From an uncultured Lysobacteraceae bacterium (GTDB lineage Bacteria; Pseudomonadota; Gammaproteobacteria; Xanthomonadales; Rhodanobacteraceae), in the NCBI GenBank assembly GCA_946482585.1, contig CAMLSI010000134.1, forward strand, positions 1 through 11,282: a DNA stretch of 11,282 nt, read 5' to 3'. The first letter of the stretch is position 1. Each line of letters begins with the position of its first letter. The notes under the pieces were generated by a model, which was given only the letters and a program-made list of their open reading frames with translations, had not been told where the DNA came from and made no database searches. The translations under genes and the position numbers were made by a program. Of this stretch, positions 1-6,488 are shown piece after piece.

Positions 1-274
1 CGTGGTCCTGGGTCGAGAAGATGTTGCACGAGGCCCAGCGCACGTCGGCGCCGAGATCCTTGAGGGTCTCGATCAGCACCGCGGTCTGGATGGTCATGTG
101 CAGCGAACCGGTCACGCGCACGCCCTTCAGCGGGGCCTGCGGCGCGTACTTCTTGCGGATCGACATCAGGCCCGGCATCTCGTGCTCGGCGATCTCGATT
201 TCCTTGCGGCCCCATTCGGCCAGGGACATGTCGGCGACTTTGTAGTCGTGCTGCGGCTTTACGACGGCATTCAT
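1..274 (-). CDS. ahcY: Adenosylhomocysteinase (S-adenosyl-L-homocysteine hydrolase), N-terminal part
   Basis: The enzyme reversibly splits S-adenosylhomocysteine (SAH) into adenosine and homocysteine in the cytoplasm, removing the inhibitory by-product of methyltransferases and feeding the methionine cycle. Only the first 91 residues are in the window; the gene continues past the left edge. What is visible is diagnostic: [20 protein letters not shown] near residue 10, then [13 protein letters not shown], the substrate-domain stretch [18 protein letters not shown] around residues 53-70, and [12 protein letters not shown] at 80-91. The ATG at 274 is chosen because GGAG lies seven bases upstream (282-285) and the protein starts as in proteobacterial homologues. 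A SAH riboswitch in the leader (326-387) independently supports the assignment, since that aptamer class controls SAH-recycling genes. NAD-binding and C-terminal domains cannot be checked here. Confidence 0.96.
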   Translation of the reverse strand, partial: MNAVVKPQHDYKVADMSLAEWGRKEIEIAEHEMPGLMSIRKKYAPQAPLKGVRVTGSLHMTIQTAVLIETLKDLGADVRWASCNIFSTQDH

Positions 275-308
275 GGGTGAACTCCAGTGCTTTGGGCGGG
301 CGCGGTGT

Positions 309-328
309 CGGAATGGAACCCGATTCCG
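309..328 (-). promoter_or_regulatory. Candidate alternative stem overlapping riboswitch P1
   Basis: CGGAAT (328-323 on the minus strand) can pair with ATTCCG (314-309), a 6-bp stem with an 8-base loop. Its 5' arm uses the last three bases of the 3' strand of P1 (326-328), so the stem and a complete P1 cannot form together. This could be part of the expression platform. It has no U-run after it and does not cover the GGAG ribosome site at 282-285, so the mechanism is unclear. It may be a chance helix. Confidence 0.3.
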
Positions 329-387
329 CCGAGCCTGATTCCTTGTCGCGATGACCCAGCGACCGGACTTGCAGCGCCCCTCGGCGG
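326..387 (-). promoter_or_regulatory. SAH riboswitch aptamer in the ahcY leader
   Basis: Read on the minus strand, this leader shows the conserved SAH aptamer core: GAGGGGCGCTGCAAG on the 5' side and CAGGCTCGG on the 3' side. They are closed by a perfect 8-bp P1 helix, CCGCCGAG (387-380) with CTCGGCGG (333-326). An internal 5-bp stem, GTCGC (363-359) with GCGAC (349-345), fits a variable inner helix. The known class (Rfam SAH_riboswitch) binds SAH and raises expression of ahcY and methionine-cycle genes in beta- and gammaproteobacteria. Here it lies 52 bases upstream of the ahcY start and just downstream of a TATAAT box. Aptamer identity is seen in sequence and position; ligand response is inferred from the class. 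Confidence 0.92.
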
Positions 388-401
388 CGAGGAGGGGGCG
401 G

Positions 402-407
402 ATTATA
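402..407 (-). promoter_or_regulatory. -10 box of the ahcY promoter
   Basis: A perfect TATAAT reads on the minus strand. A transcript starting 6-7 bases downstream would begin near 395, about eight bases before P1 of the riboswitch, which is where a leader carrying that aptamer should start. In this GC-rich DNA a perfect -10 is conspicuous. No good -35 element is present at 16-18 bp spacing (ATCCTT is the sequence at 17 bp), and there is no TG extension. Confidence 0.7.
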
Positions 408-596
408 TCGCCGATTCCGGATGGAAGGATATGTGCCCGGCGGGCTCTGCCATGCGGCAAAACGAAGCCGTTCCGTGTTCGTTCGTCGGCGTTGCGGCGT
501 TCCTGCAGCACGACGGTACGGTCGTCTCGCCGACTTGCCCGATCATTGCCAGAACCGCGCCTCGCCGCCGACCGCCGCCGCCGTGACACTTGCCCC

Positions 597-1295
597 ATGA
601 ACCGACTCACTGCCTCGTTGTTCCTGTGCGCCCTTGCCGGCGCTGTCTCCGCCGCTCCGCAACTGGTACTGCCCGGCGAAAACTTCCACGGCGATGAAGT
701 GCCGGCCCGCAACGGCGAGGCCTGGCTCGCGCTCGTCGTCGCCGACGGCAAGGCGCGGCTGCAGTCGGCGAAGCTCGAGGTCACCGCGGTCAACGACCCC
801 GTGCTGGACGGCCCGGACGACAAGACGGGCCGCAGCGTCATCGCGCCGGGCCTCGACCCGCGCGTGTTGCTGCGCGGCATCGCGGCGCTGAAACCGGGCG
901 AGGTCACCGTCGCGATCGCCGAAACGACCTCGCTCGATCCCGCCGAACCGCTGGGACTGCGCATCGGCGAGAAGGCCCTGCGCCTGGTCTCGACGTGCGT
1001 CGATGCCGGCGCCGGGCAGGGCGTCGAATGCAAGATCGCGCTCGAAGACGGGAGTACGTCGCAGCCGATGTTCACGACCTACGGCATGCGCCAGGACGAC
1101 GGCACGCTCACGTTCGGCGATGCCGAGCCGAAAGTGCTCTTCGCGGGCGATCTCGATCGTGACGGCCGTGTCGATCTGCTGATCGACACGACCGATCACT
1201 ACAACCTGAGCCGCCCGACCTTGTTCCTGTCGAGCGCGGCGAAGCAGGGACAGCACGTCGCCGAGGTCGCGCAGCAGAGCATCACGGGCTGCTGA
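597..1295 (+). CDS. Exported hypothetical protein with a calcium-loop-like motif
   Basis: This is a 232-residue protein of unknown function. The start at 597 is preferred over longer forms because it begins a classic Sec signal peptide: MNR, then a hydrophobic stretch ([14 protein letters not shown], residues 4-17) and an AXA-type site, SAA-PQ, near residue 20. It should therefore act in the periplasm or outside the cell. No strong ribosome site precedes the ATG. The mature part is beta-rich and acidic. Residues 185-197 ([13 protein letters not shown]) match the DxDxDG loop of calcium-binding FG-GAP, dockerin and EF-hand proteins. Cys134 and Cys145 could form a disulfide; a third Cys is the C-terminal residue 232. 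A single FG-GAP-like loop in a short protein does not make a propeller. The gene probably stands alone, with a hairpin 32 bases after its stop. Confidence 0.8.
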   Translation: MNRLTASLFLCALAGAVSAAPQLVLPGENFHGDEVPARNGEAWLALVVADGKARLQSAKLEVTAVNDPVLDGPDDKTGRSVIAPGLDPRVLLRGIAALKPGEVTVAIAETTSLDPAEPLGLRIGEKALRLVSTCVDAGAGQGVECKIALEDGSTSQPMFTTYGMRQDDGTLTFGDAEPKVLFAGDLDRDGRVDLLIDTTDHYNLSRPTLFLSSAAKQGQHVAEVAQQSITGC

Positions 1296-1326
1296 GCGCG
1301 TCACGGGCGGCCGGCGGGTTCGCGCC

Positions 1327-1349
1327 GCTGCCGCAGACGGTGCGGCGGC
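1327..1349 (+). terminator. Possible terminator hairpin after the 597 gene
   Basis: GCTGCCGCA pairs with TGCGGCGGC through nine base pairs (one G-U) with a 5-base loop, starting 32 bases after the stop at 1295. No T-run follows, so intrinsic termination is uncertain. It may instead protect the mRNA end. Confidence 0.35.
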
Positions 1350-1423
1350 CTCGGATGCCGATGGCGCTCCGCGGCCGTCACGCGCCCATAACCGGAATCG
1401 CGCACACTGGCGGGTGCGACGAA

Positions 1424-1440
1424 ACGCGACGCGGTCGCGT
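1424..1440. promoter_or_regulatory. Palindrome upstream of the 1477 gene
   Basis: ACGCGAC-GCG-GTCGCGT is a perfect 7-bp dyad with a 3-bp centre, ending 36 bp before the ATG at 1477. It could be an operator or an mRNA hairpin. CpG-rich palindromes arise easily in such DNA, so the evidence is only position and symmetry. Confidence 0.3.
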
Positions 1441-1476
1441 CCGTCCGAATCCCTGTCACCGTAAGGGAGTACACCC

Positions 1477-2238
1477 ATGCCGTTTTCATCGAATGCGTCA
1501 CTGAAGCTCGCCGTTGCGGCGGCGTCGTTCGGTATCGCCGCGGCCGCGGCCGCGGAACCCCAGGTCGTTCCGGCCCTGCCCACCCAGTTCGAGCCGCTGC
1601 ATCTGCGCATCACCGCCGACAGCTGCACCTTCGACAAGAGTTCGGTCACGGTCGAGCTGCGCGAACGCACCATCGTTGCAACCTATAAGCCGCTGCTTTG
1701 TATCGTCCCCGGCCCGCCGCAGGTCGTCGATATCGAGCTGGGCGCCTATCCGGCCGGCGACTATCAGGCCGAGCTCTACGTCAAGGGCGAGCGCACGCCG
1801 TCGATCCGCGTGCCGTTCCATGTCTCCACGGTCGTGACCGTTCCGACCGATCCGCCGCCGGCTCGACCCATCGCCAACTACGGCGGCCTCTGGGGCAACA
1901 CGCAGGAACCGGGCTGGGGCCTGACCCTCGAACAGGGCGCGAGCCATCAGATGTTCGGCGCGCTGTACGTGTTCGACGGTTCACGCCAGCCGCAGTGGTA
2001 CACCCTGCAGGCCGGCCATTGGGAAACCGAGACGCGCTGGACCGGCCAGGTCGTCAAGAGCGAAGGCCCGCCGTGGTCGAACCCGACCTATCCGTCCCCG
2101 GGGGCGCAATACCGCAGCGTCGGTACCGCCACGCTCGACTTCCTGATGACGCCCGAACAGGAAGATCTTGCATCGCTCAGCTACACCATCGACGGCATCA
2201 AGGTCGAAAAGACGATCTCGCGCTATCGCCTGCGCTGA
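1477..2238 (+). CDS. Exported two-domain protein with a Trp/Gly-rich C-terminal domain
   Basis: The protein has 253 residues. AAGGGAG at 1463-1469 lies seven bases before the ATG and sets the start. Residues 1-27 form a Sec signal peptide with an alanine-rich core and probable cleavage after AAAAAA-EPQ. Residues about 30-117 are beta-rich and Ig-like, with Cys50 and Cys75 as a possible disulfide. A proline-rich linker (PTDPPPARP, 123-131) follows. Residues about 133-252 form a second domain with NYGGLWGNTQEPGWGLTLEQ, FGALYVFDGSRQPQWYTLQ, WTGQ and SYTIDGIKVEKTISR. This pattern (LW-x-EPGWG, then a W-Y pair, then a closing strand ending ISR) recurs in uncharacterised secreted proteins that I associate with Lysobacterales and some betaproteobacteria; I cannot name a function. 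It is probably monocistronic and ends in the strong hairpin at 2244-2285. Confidence 0.85.
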   Translation: MPFSSNASLKLAVAAASFGIAAAAAAEPQVVPALPTQFEPLHLRITADSCTFDKSSVTVELRERTIVATYKPLLCIVPGPPQVVDIELGAYPAGDYQAELYVKGERTPSIRVPFHVSTVVTVPTDPPPARPIANYGGLWGNTQEPGWGLTLEQGASHQMFGALYVFDGSRQPQWYTLQAGHWETETRWTGQVVKSEGPPWSNPTYPSPGAQYRSVGTATLDFLMTPEQEDLASLSYTIDGIKVEKTISRYRLR

Positions 2239-2243
2239 AGGCA

Positions 2244-2285
2244 GGCATCCGGAACGAGCGGCCTGCGCTGCTCGTTCCGGATGTC
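2244..2285. terminator. Strong bidirectional hairpin between convergent genes
   Basis: CATCCGGAACGAGC (2246-2259) and GCTCGTTCCGGATG (2270-2283) are perfect 14-bp inverted repeats. The helix can continue inward through G2260-T2269, G2261-C2268 and C2262-G2267 to a CTGC tetraloop, and outward through G2245-T2284 and G2244-C2285, giving about 19 pairs. It sits six bases after the stop at 2238 and 35 bases from the opposing stop at 2320, the expected place for a shared terminator. There is no T-run on either strand. Confidence 0.75.
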
Positions 2286-2319
2286 GGTCGCACCGCGCAT
2301 GCCGACCCCGGTCGATCCA

Positions 2320-2784
2320 TCAGCGTTGCGCCGACTCCAGCCATTCCCCGACGCTACGATGGCGCTGCAGTCCCACGGTCTCGAATTCGTCGACCGCGGG
2401 CGGCTGCGGACGAACGCCGAGTACTGCCAGCGCGTCGTTGATCGGGCCGAGTTCGGCGGACTGCGGACCGAATGCGATCTCGCCGTCGCGGAACACGACG
2501 GCGCCCTGCGTGCCCATGCCGCCGAAATATTCGGTCTCGAAATACAGCAGCACGCAACGGTCGCTTGCGTGCTTGAACACGCGCGCCAATGCCGGCGACA
2601 GATAGTTGAAGCCGTCGTAGAACTCGTGCTGTTCGTCCGGCAGCAGCCGCTCGAGCGCGTCCGGGCCCAGCGGCAGCAGCGACAGCACGTCGGTCAGTGC
2701 GATCGGTTCGGCGAGACCGTGGGTCGCTGCGACGTTCTTCAACGCTGCGTGTCGCGCGATGAGCCCGGTAACGAAATGCGCCAT
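2320..2784 (-). CDS. Conserved-looking hypothetical cytoplasmic protein
   Basis: The protein has 154 residues, with no signal peptide or membrane helix. The ATG at 2784 follows a G-rich ribosome site (GGGGGGAG, 2794-2787) only two bases away; the spacing is tight but the purine run is long. Notable segments are LSLLPLG (residues 34-40), YDGFNYLSPALARVF (56-70), the hydrophobic strand CVLLYFETEYFGGMGTQGAVVF (77-98) and an IAFGP strand. The YFGGxGxQ stretch followed by a strand and a GPINDALAVLGV helix looks like a small compact alpha/beta fold. I recall similar YVE-YFGG-G-Q sequences in uncharacterised bacterial proteins, but I cannot assign a function. It converges on the 1477 gene and diverges from the GAF-EAL gene. 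Confidence 0.75.
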   Translation of the reverse strand: MAHFVTGLIARHAALKNVAATHGLAEPIALTDVLSLLPLGPDALERLLPDEQHEFYDGFNYLSPALARVFKHASDRCVLLYFETEYFGGMGTQGAVVFRDGEIAFGPQSAELGPINDALAVLGVRPQPPAVDEFETVGLQRHRSVGEWLESAQR

Positions 2785-3048
2785 GTCTCCCCCCGTTCAC
2801 TGCGCATGATCCGAGGGAACCGCGGCAGCAGCAAGCCGCGCTGCGGCGAAAATACGGCGGAAGCGCGAACCCTGAACGGGTCGGATGCGTCCGGGAGCGG
2901 CGACGGCGGGCGGCCCGACCCGGTGCGGTGACGGATCCCTGCTTCCGTTTCACCAGATCTTTACCGGTTCGCGTAGAGTCTCGTCCTGCCGCATCTGCGC
3001 GCTATTCCACAATCGCGCGGGGCGCATCTTTCCAGCGCATGGTGTGAT
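2785..3048. other. Divergent promoter region
   Basis: These 264 bases lie between the starts of the 2320-2784 gene and the GAF-EAL gene, so they should hold both promoters. On the minus strand TATTTT (2854-2849) could be a -10 box, but there is no matching -35. CGCGGC (2821-2826) and GCCGCG (2835-2840) form a 6-bp dyad with an 8-base centre in the presumed leader of the minus gene. On the plus side no strong ribosome site precedes 3049 (GGTGTGAT only), and no clear promoter was found. No coding sequence is supported here. Confidence 0.45.
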
Positions 3049-4341
3049 ATGGCACGGCAACGCTCGGATTCGACGGAAGCCGCTTTGCTGCGAGGCCTGC
3101 TCGAGGCTCAGGGCGCCATTCTCGGCGCGGGCACCGATCCGGAACTGGTCGTGGCCGCCATCGTCGAGCGCGCGCGCGCATTGACGCGCTCGTCCGGCGC
3201 GGTGCTCGAAGTGCCCGACGGCGACGACATGGTGTACGGCACGGCGACCGGCACGCTGGCCGCCGCGACGGGATTGCGGGTTCCGGCGGCGGGTTCGCTG
3301 TCGGGGCTCAGCGCGCGCACCGGGGCCGTGCTGCGCTGCGACGACAGCGAAAACGACGCGCGCGTCGATCGTCCGGCCTGCCGTCAGGTCGGCCTGCGTT
3401 CGATGATCGTCGCGCCGCTGCCGTTCGACGGCCGCGTCATCGCCGTACTCAAAGTCGTATCGCCGCAGGTCGGCGCGTATCGCGCGCGTGATGTCGCGGC
3501 ACTGGAGCAGCTCAATCTCATCATGGGCATGGCTCTGGGGCAGGCGCGCCGTCAGGCGGAAGTCGGCGCCGCCCGTGTCGCGGCGCGGCAGGTCGGCGAT
3601 ACCGAAGCGCGGCTGCGCGTCGAAGCCACGCTCGCGACGTCCGCCTATCACGTCGTCTATCAACCGGTCGTGCGCCTGGCCGACAGTTGCGCGGTCGGCT
3701 TCGAGGCGCTCGCGCGTTTCGAGCGCGGCGTGGAATCGCCGGACTGGTGGTTCGCCGCGGCCGCGGCGGTCGGACTCGGCGCGAAGCTGGAACTCGCGCT
3801 CGCCAGACGCGCGCTCGACGGGCTGCCGCGCCTGCGCGACGCGAGCTACGTCGCGATCAACGTATCGCCCGCGACGGTGCTCGTGCCTCAGTTCCGCGAC
3901 CTGGTGCTGGCGCGCTCGCCGCAGCGCGTCGTCATCGAGATCACCGAGCACACGCGCGTCGACGACTACGGCTTGCTCGGCGAAATCTGCGCCGACCTGC
4001 GCGCGCACGGCGTGCGCATCGCCGTCGACGACGCCGGCGCCGGCTTCAGCAGTCTGCGCCACGTGCTGCAGCTGCAGCCCGAACTCATCAAGCTCGATGG
4101 CACGATCACCGCGGAACTCCAGCGCAAACGCGTCCACCGCACGCTGGTCACGGCGATGCAGACCTTCGCTCATGGCACCGCTTCGGCGCTCGTGGCCGAA
4201 GGCGTCGAAACCCACGAAACCGCCGACGTCCTCGGCGAACTCGGCGTGGCCTACGGGCAGGGCTATCTCTGGGGAAAGCCTGCGAGCCTTCCCGTCGTCG
4301 AACGCGACGAGACCGATTACTCGGCGACCTGCCGGCCGTAG
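3049..4341 (+). CDS. GAF-EAL protein, predicted cyclic-di-GMP phosphodiesterase
   Basis: The protein has 430 residues and no signal peptide or membrane segment, so it should be cytoplasmic. Residues about 12-165 form a GAF sensor domain (LRSMIVAPLPFDGRVIAVLKV at 116-136 is the typical core). A helical, perhaps coiled, linker runs about 166-195, and an EAL domain covers about 200-415. EAL domains hydrolyse c-di-GMP to pGpG. The metal and catalytic residues all seem present: E219 in FEAL, N271 in INVSP, E297 in IEITE, D327-D328 in VDDAG, K348 in IKLD, E384 and E387 in AEGVE, Q404 in GQGYLWGKP. Loop 6 reads DDAGAGFSS instead of the usual DDFGTGYSS, a variant found in other EAL proteins. No GGDEF domain is attached. 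GAF probably tunes activity through a small ligand or redox signal that cannot be predicted. The gene appears monocistronic. Confidence 0.93.
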   Translation: MARQRSDSTEAALLRGLLEAQGAILGAGTDPELVVAAIVERARALTRSSGAVLEVPDGDDMVYGTATGTLAAATGLRVPAAGSLSGLSARTGAVLRCDDSENDARVDRPACRQVGLRSMIVAPLPFDGRVIAVLKVVSPQVGAYRARDVAALEQLNLIMGMALGQARRQAEVGAARVAARQVGDTEARLRVEATLATSAYHVVYQPVVRLADSCAVGFEALARFERGVESPDWWFAAAAAVGLGAKLELALARRALDGLPRLRDASYVAINVSPATVLVPQFRDLVLARSPQRVVIEITEHTRVDDYGLLGEICADLRAHGVRIAVDDAGAGFSSLRHVLQLQPELIKLDGTITAELQRKRVHRTLVTAMQTFAHGTASALVAEGVETHETADVLGELGVAYGQGYLWGKPASLPVVERDETDYSATCRP

Positions 4342-4346
4342 CAAGC

Positions 4347-4374
4347 CCCGGTACTCGCCTGGGTTGGTACCGGG
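4347..4374. terminator. Hairpin between convergent GAF-EAL and regulator genes
   Basis: CCCGGTAC (4347-4354) and GTACCGGG (4367-4374) form a perfect 8-bp stem with a 12-base loop, starting six bases after the GAF-EAL stop. GGGAAGCC (4379-4386) and GGCTTTCCC (4411-4419) can form a second, weaker stem with a bulge. There is no T-run. Position between converging genes suggests termination. Confidence 0.4.
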
Positions 4375-4449
4375 TGCAGGGAAGCCCGGCGTCGGAGGCG
4401 CCATTGCGAAGGCTTTCCCGAACGTGATCGCATCGGCGACCGCCGCGAC

Positions 4450-5331
4450 TCACATCTGCCGGAACAGATGCAGATAGCTGCGGCTCACCGGCAATCGTTC
4501 CGGCCGATGCTTGAGATGGATGTCCGCGGTTTCGTTGTCGCCGCGCGTGACGTGGCGGATCGCGCGGAGGTTGACGACGACGGAGCGGTGGACCTGGGCG
4601 AACTGGCGGGTGTCGAGCTGCGCGAGCAGATCCTTGAGCGGCGTGCGCACGAGCGCGTCGGCGGGCTTGCCGGTTTCGTCGTGCCAGGCGATGCGTGTGT
4701 ATTTCTCGTCGGAGCGCAGGTAGTCGATGTCGTCGACGGCGATGAGCCGCAACGCCGGCCCGACGGATGCGCGAACCCAGCGCAGCGGCGCCGCGGCTGC
4801 GCCGGCCGTCACCGCGGTTGTCTGCGGTGCGTGCGACGGCGGCGTCGCGTCGCCGGTTTCGGCGTGCGGCGGGGATGCGCCGCCGGTCGCGGAACCGATC
4901 TTCTTCTGCAGATGCGCGGCCAGTTGTTCGAGCAGCGCATCCATGTCGGTGCGTTGCGGCTGGCGCAGACGTTCCTGCAGACGCGCGACGGTGTCGGCGA
5001 GGCGCGCGCGCTCGACGGGTTTCATGAGGTAGTCGAGCGCGCCGTGTTCGAATGCCTGCACCGCGTAGCGATCGAACGCGGTCACGAATACGAGATGGGC
5101 GCGGCGGCCGATGCGACGCGCGGCCTCGACGCCGGAAACGCCGGGCATGTGCACGTCGAGAAAGCAGACGTCGGGCTTGAACTGTTCGAACTTCTCCACT
5201 GCCTCGCGGCCGTTGCGCGCGTACGCGACGACGTCGAGCTCGGGCCAGGCCACGCCGAGCAGGCGCGCGAGCGATTTGCGCAGCAGCGGCTCGTCGTCGG
5301 CGATCAGCGCGGTCGGTCGCGGCGCCGTCAC
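4450..5331 (-). CDS. LytTR-family response regulator
   Basis: This two-component regulator has 293 residues and is the partner of the kinase just upstream. The receiver domain (about 8-122) has the acidic pocket D12-D13-E14, phospho-acceptor D59 in CFLDVHMPG, T84 in FVTAFD and K104 in YLMKP, so phosphorylation is expected. A long Ala/Pro/Thr-rich linker (about 145-182) follows. The LytTR DNA-binding domain is about 184-290, with IDYLRSDEKYTRI, VRTPLKDLLAQLDTRQFAQVHRS, VNLRAI and LPVSRSYLHLF. The family (AlgR, LytR, AgrA) binds paired short direct repeats. The start is the GTG at 5331: it overlaps the kinase stop in GTGA, and the receiver begins eight residues later. The frame stays open far upstream, but that is a GC-rich shadow of the kinase. 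Length exceeds AlgR (248) mainly through the linker. Confidence 0.94.
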   Translation of the reverse strand: MTAPRPTALIADDEPLLRKSLARLLGVAWPELDVVAYARNGREAVEKFEQFKPDVCFLDVHMPGVSGVEAARRIGRRAHLVFVTAFDRYAVQAFEHGALDYLMKPVERARLADTVARLQERLRQPQRTDMDALLEQLAAHLQKKIGSATGGASPPHAETGDATPPSHAPQTTAVTAGAAAAPLRWVRASVGPALRLIAVDDIDYLRSDEKYTRIAWHDETGKPADALVRTPLKDLLAQLDTRQFAQVHRSVVVNLRAIRHVTRGDNETADIHLKHRPERLPVSRSYLHLFRQM

Positions 5332-6488
5332 GAGCGTTGCCGCCAGGCCGGAAGGTGCAGGTCGGCGCAGACGCCGTGCGGCAGGTTCCGCGTCAGCGCG
5401 AGCCGCGCCTCGGCGCCGAACGTCAGCTGCAGGCGTTCGCGCAATGCGGCGATGCCGGTGCCGAGACCGTCTTCGCCGTCCGTCCGCAGGCCGACGCCGG
5501 TGTCGACGACGCGTGCGTGGCAGCGGTCGTCGGCGACGTGCACGCTGACGTCGATGCGGCCGCCGTCTTCGCTCGGATCGATGCCGTGCTTGACCGCGTT
5601 CTCGACGAGCGTGAGCAAGGTCATCGGCGGGCAGCGCAGGTTGTGCGCCGCCGCATCCGCCTGCAACGAGTACTGCAGGCGATCGGGCATGCGCATTTGC
5701 ATGAGTTCGAGGTAGGCGCGCACGAGGTCGAGTTCCTGTCCGAGCGTCGTCGCAGGATCGTTGATGCGTGGCACCGCGGCGCGCAGGTAGGCGATCAAGC
5801 TGCCGAGCACGTCGGACGCCTGCGGCGAACCCGAATCGACGAGCTCGCGCACGTTGGCCAGCGTATTGAACAGGAAATGCGGCTCGACCTGCGCCTGCAG
5901 CAGGCGCAGGCGGGCATCGACGGCCTTGCGTTCGAGTTCGCTGCGTTCGAGCTGGAACGCGAGCGCCTGGTGCCGCATGAAGCTGTCGCGCTGGCGCACC
6001 AGCGCGGTGACCGCGACCCACGGTGCGAACAGCAGCCCGGTGACGACGAGCATGCCGAAACCCGACAGCCGGTCGGCATCCTTGTAGAACGGCGGTGCGC
6101 CATGCGGCGTGCTCGCGAGATAGATGAACAGCACGGTCGGCAGGATCGCGGCGGCGACGGCGACGACCTGCAGCACCCAGCGCGCGATCCAGCGCGGCAA
6201 ACGCCGCGGCCATTGCTCGGCAAGGCCGAACGCGATCATCGCGATCGCGCCGATCGTCATCGTGCGCGCGACCAGTGCGGCCGTGCCGGACTTCCACGCC
6301 GGCGAGAGCATCAGTCCCCAGAGCGCCGACAGCACGAGCACCGCGACGACGCGGCGGCGATTGACCAGTTGCGCGAAACCGCGCGGCGGCGGGGTGGTGG
6401 CGGACGGCATGGGCGCAACGATACCCGGGAACGGCATCGCGGCTACAGGCGGCGGAGCGGCTCGTGCGCGACCGCGGGCCGACTTCAT
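5328..6488 (-). CDS. LytS/AlgZ-type membrane sensor histidine kinase
   Basis: The protein has 386 residues from the ATG at 6488, which overlaps the preceding stop as ATGA. A shorter start at 6410 (MPSATTPPP) would remove 26 poorly structured residues; neither has a good ribosome site, and coupling favours 6488. Four hydrophobic helices lie at about 46-62, 76-90, 103-124 and 144-164, with no large periplasmic domain, so sensing is probably within the membrane or through a partner. A coiled-coil-like stretch (168-196) leads to the His_kinase box LQAQVEPHFLFNTLANV with H204 as phospho-acceptor. The ATPase domain has the N-box LVENAVKHG (N297), DTGVGL (329-334) and GLGTGI (341-346). It should autophosphorylate and pass phosphate to D59 of the overlapping LytTR regulator. 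Both look catalytically intact. Confidence 0.94.
   Translation of the reverse strand: MKSARGRARAAPPPVAAMPFPGIVAPMPSATTPPPRGFAQLVNRRRVVAVLVLSALWGLMLSPAWKSGTAALVARTMTIGAIAMIAFGLAEQWPRRLPRWIARWVLQVVAVAAAILPTVLFIYLASTPHGAPPFYKDADRLSGFGMLVVTGLLFAPWVAVTALVRQRDSFMRHQALAFQLERSELERKAVDARLRLLQAQVEPHFLFNTLANVRELVDSGSPQASDVLGSLIAYLRAAVPRINDPATTLGQELDLVRAYLELMQMRMPDRLQYSLQADAAAHNLRCPPMTLLTLVENAVKHGIDPSEDGGRIDVSVHVADDRCHARVVDTGVGLRTDGEDGLGTGIAALRERLQLTFGAEARLALTRNLPHGVCADLHLPAWRQRS

Larger units (their letters stand above)
275..596. other. Divergent intergenic region between ahcY and the 597 gene
   Basis: The part up to about 395 is the ahcY leader with riboswitch and ribosome site; 402-407 is its -10 box. 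The rest (about 410-596) should hold the plus-strand promoter for the gene at 597, but no convincing -35/-10 pair is visible. TTGCCC at 535-540 and TTGCCA at 546-551 are only partial -35 matches. Two CGTTC boxes stand close together: CCGTTCCGT at 468-476 and TCGTTCGTC at 479-487. They resemble the AlgR/LytTR-like boxes at 7467 and 7754, but two short boxes are weak evidence. Confidence 0.5.

Noticed and set aside
468..487. CGTTC boxes upstream of the 597 gene as a second LytTR target.
   Set aside because: Spacing is 11 bp rather than about 21, the sequence match is partial, and chance is likely in GC-rich DNA.
543..1673. 376-codon minus-strand frame across the two exported-protein genes.
   Set aside because: Arg/Ala-rich shadow spanning two signal-peptide genes and their intergenic gap; no domain or ribosome site.
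2950..4404. 484-codon minus-strand frame opposite the GAF-EAL gene.
   Set aside because: Composition is Arg/His/Asp-rich with no motif, and the plus strand encodes two intact domains.
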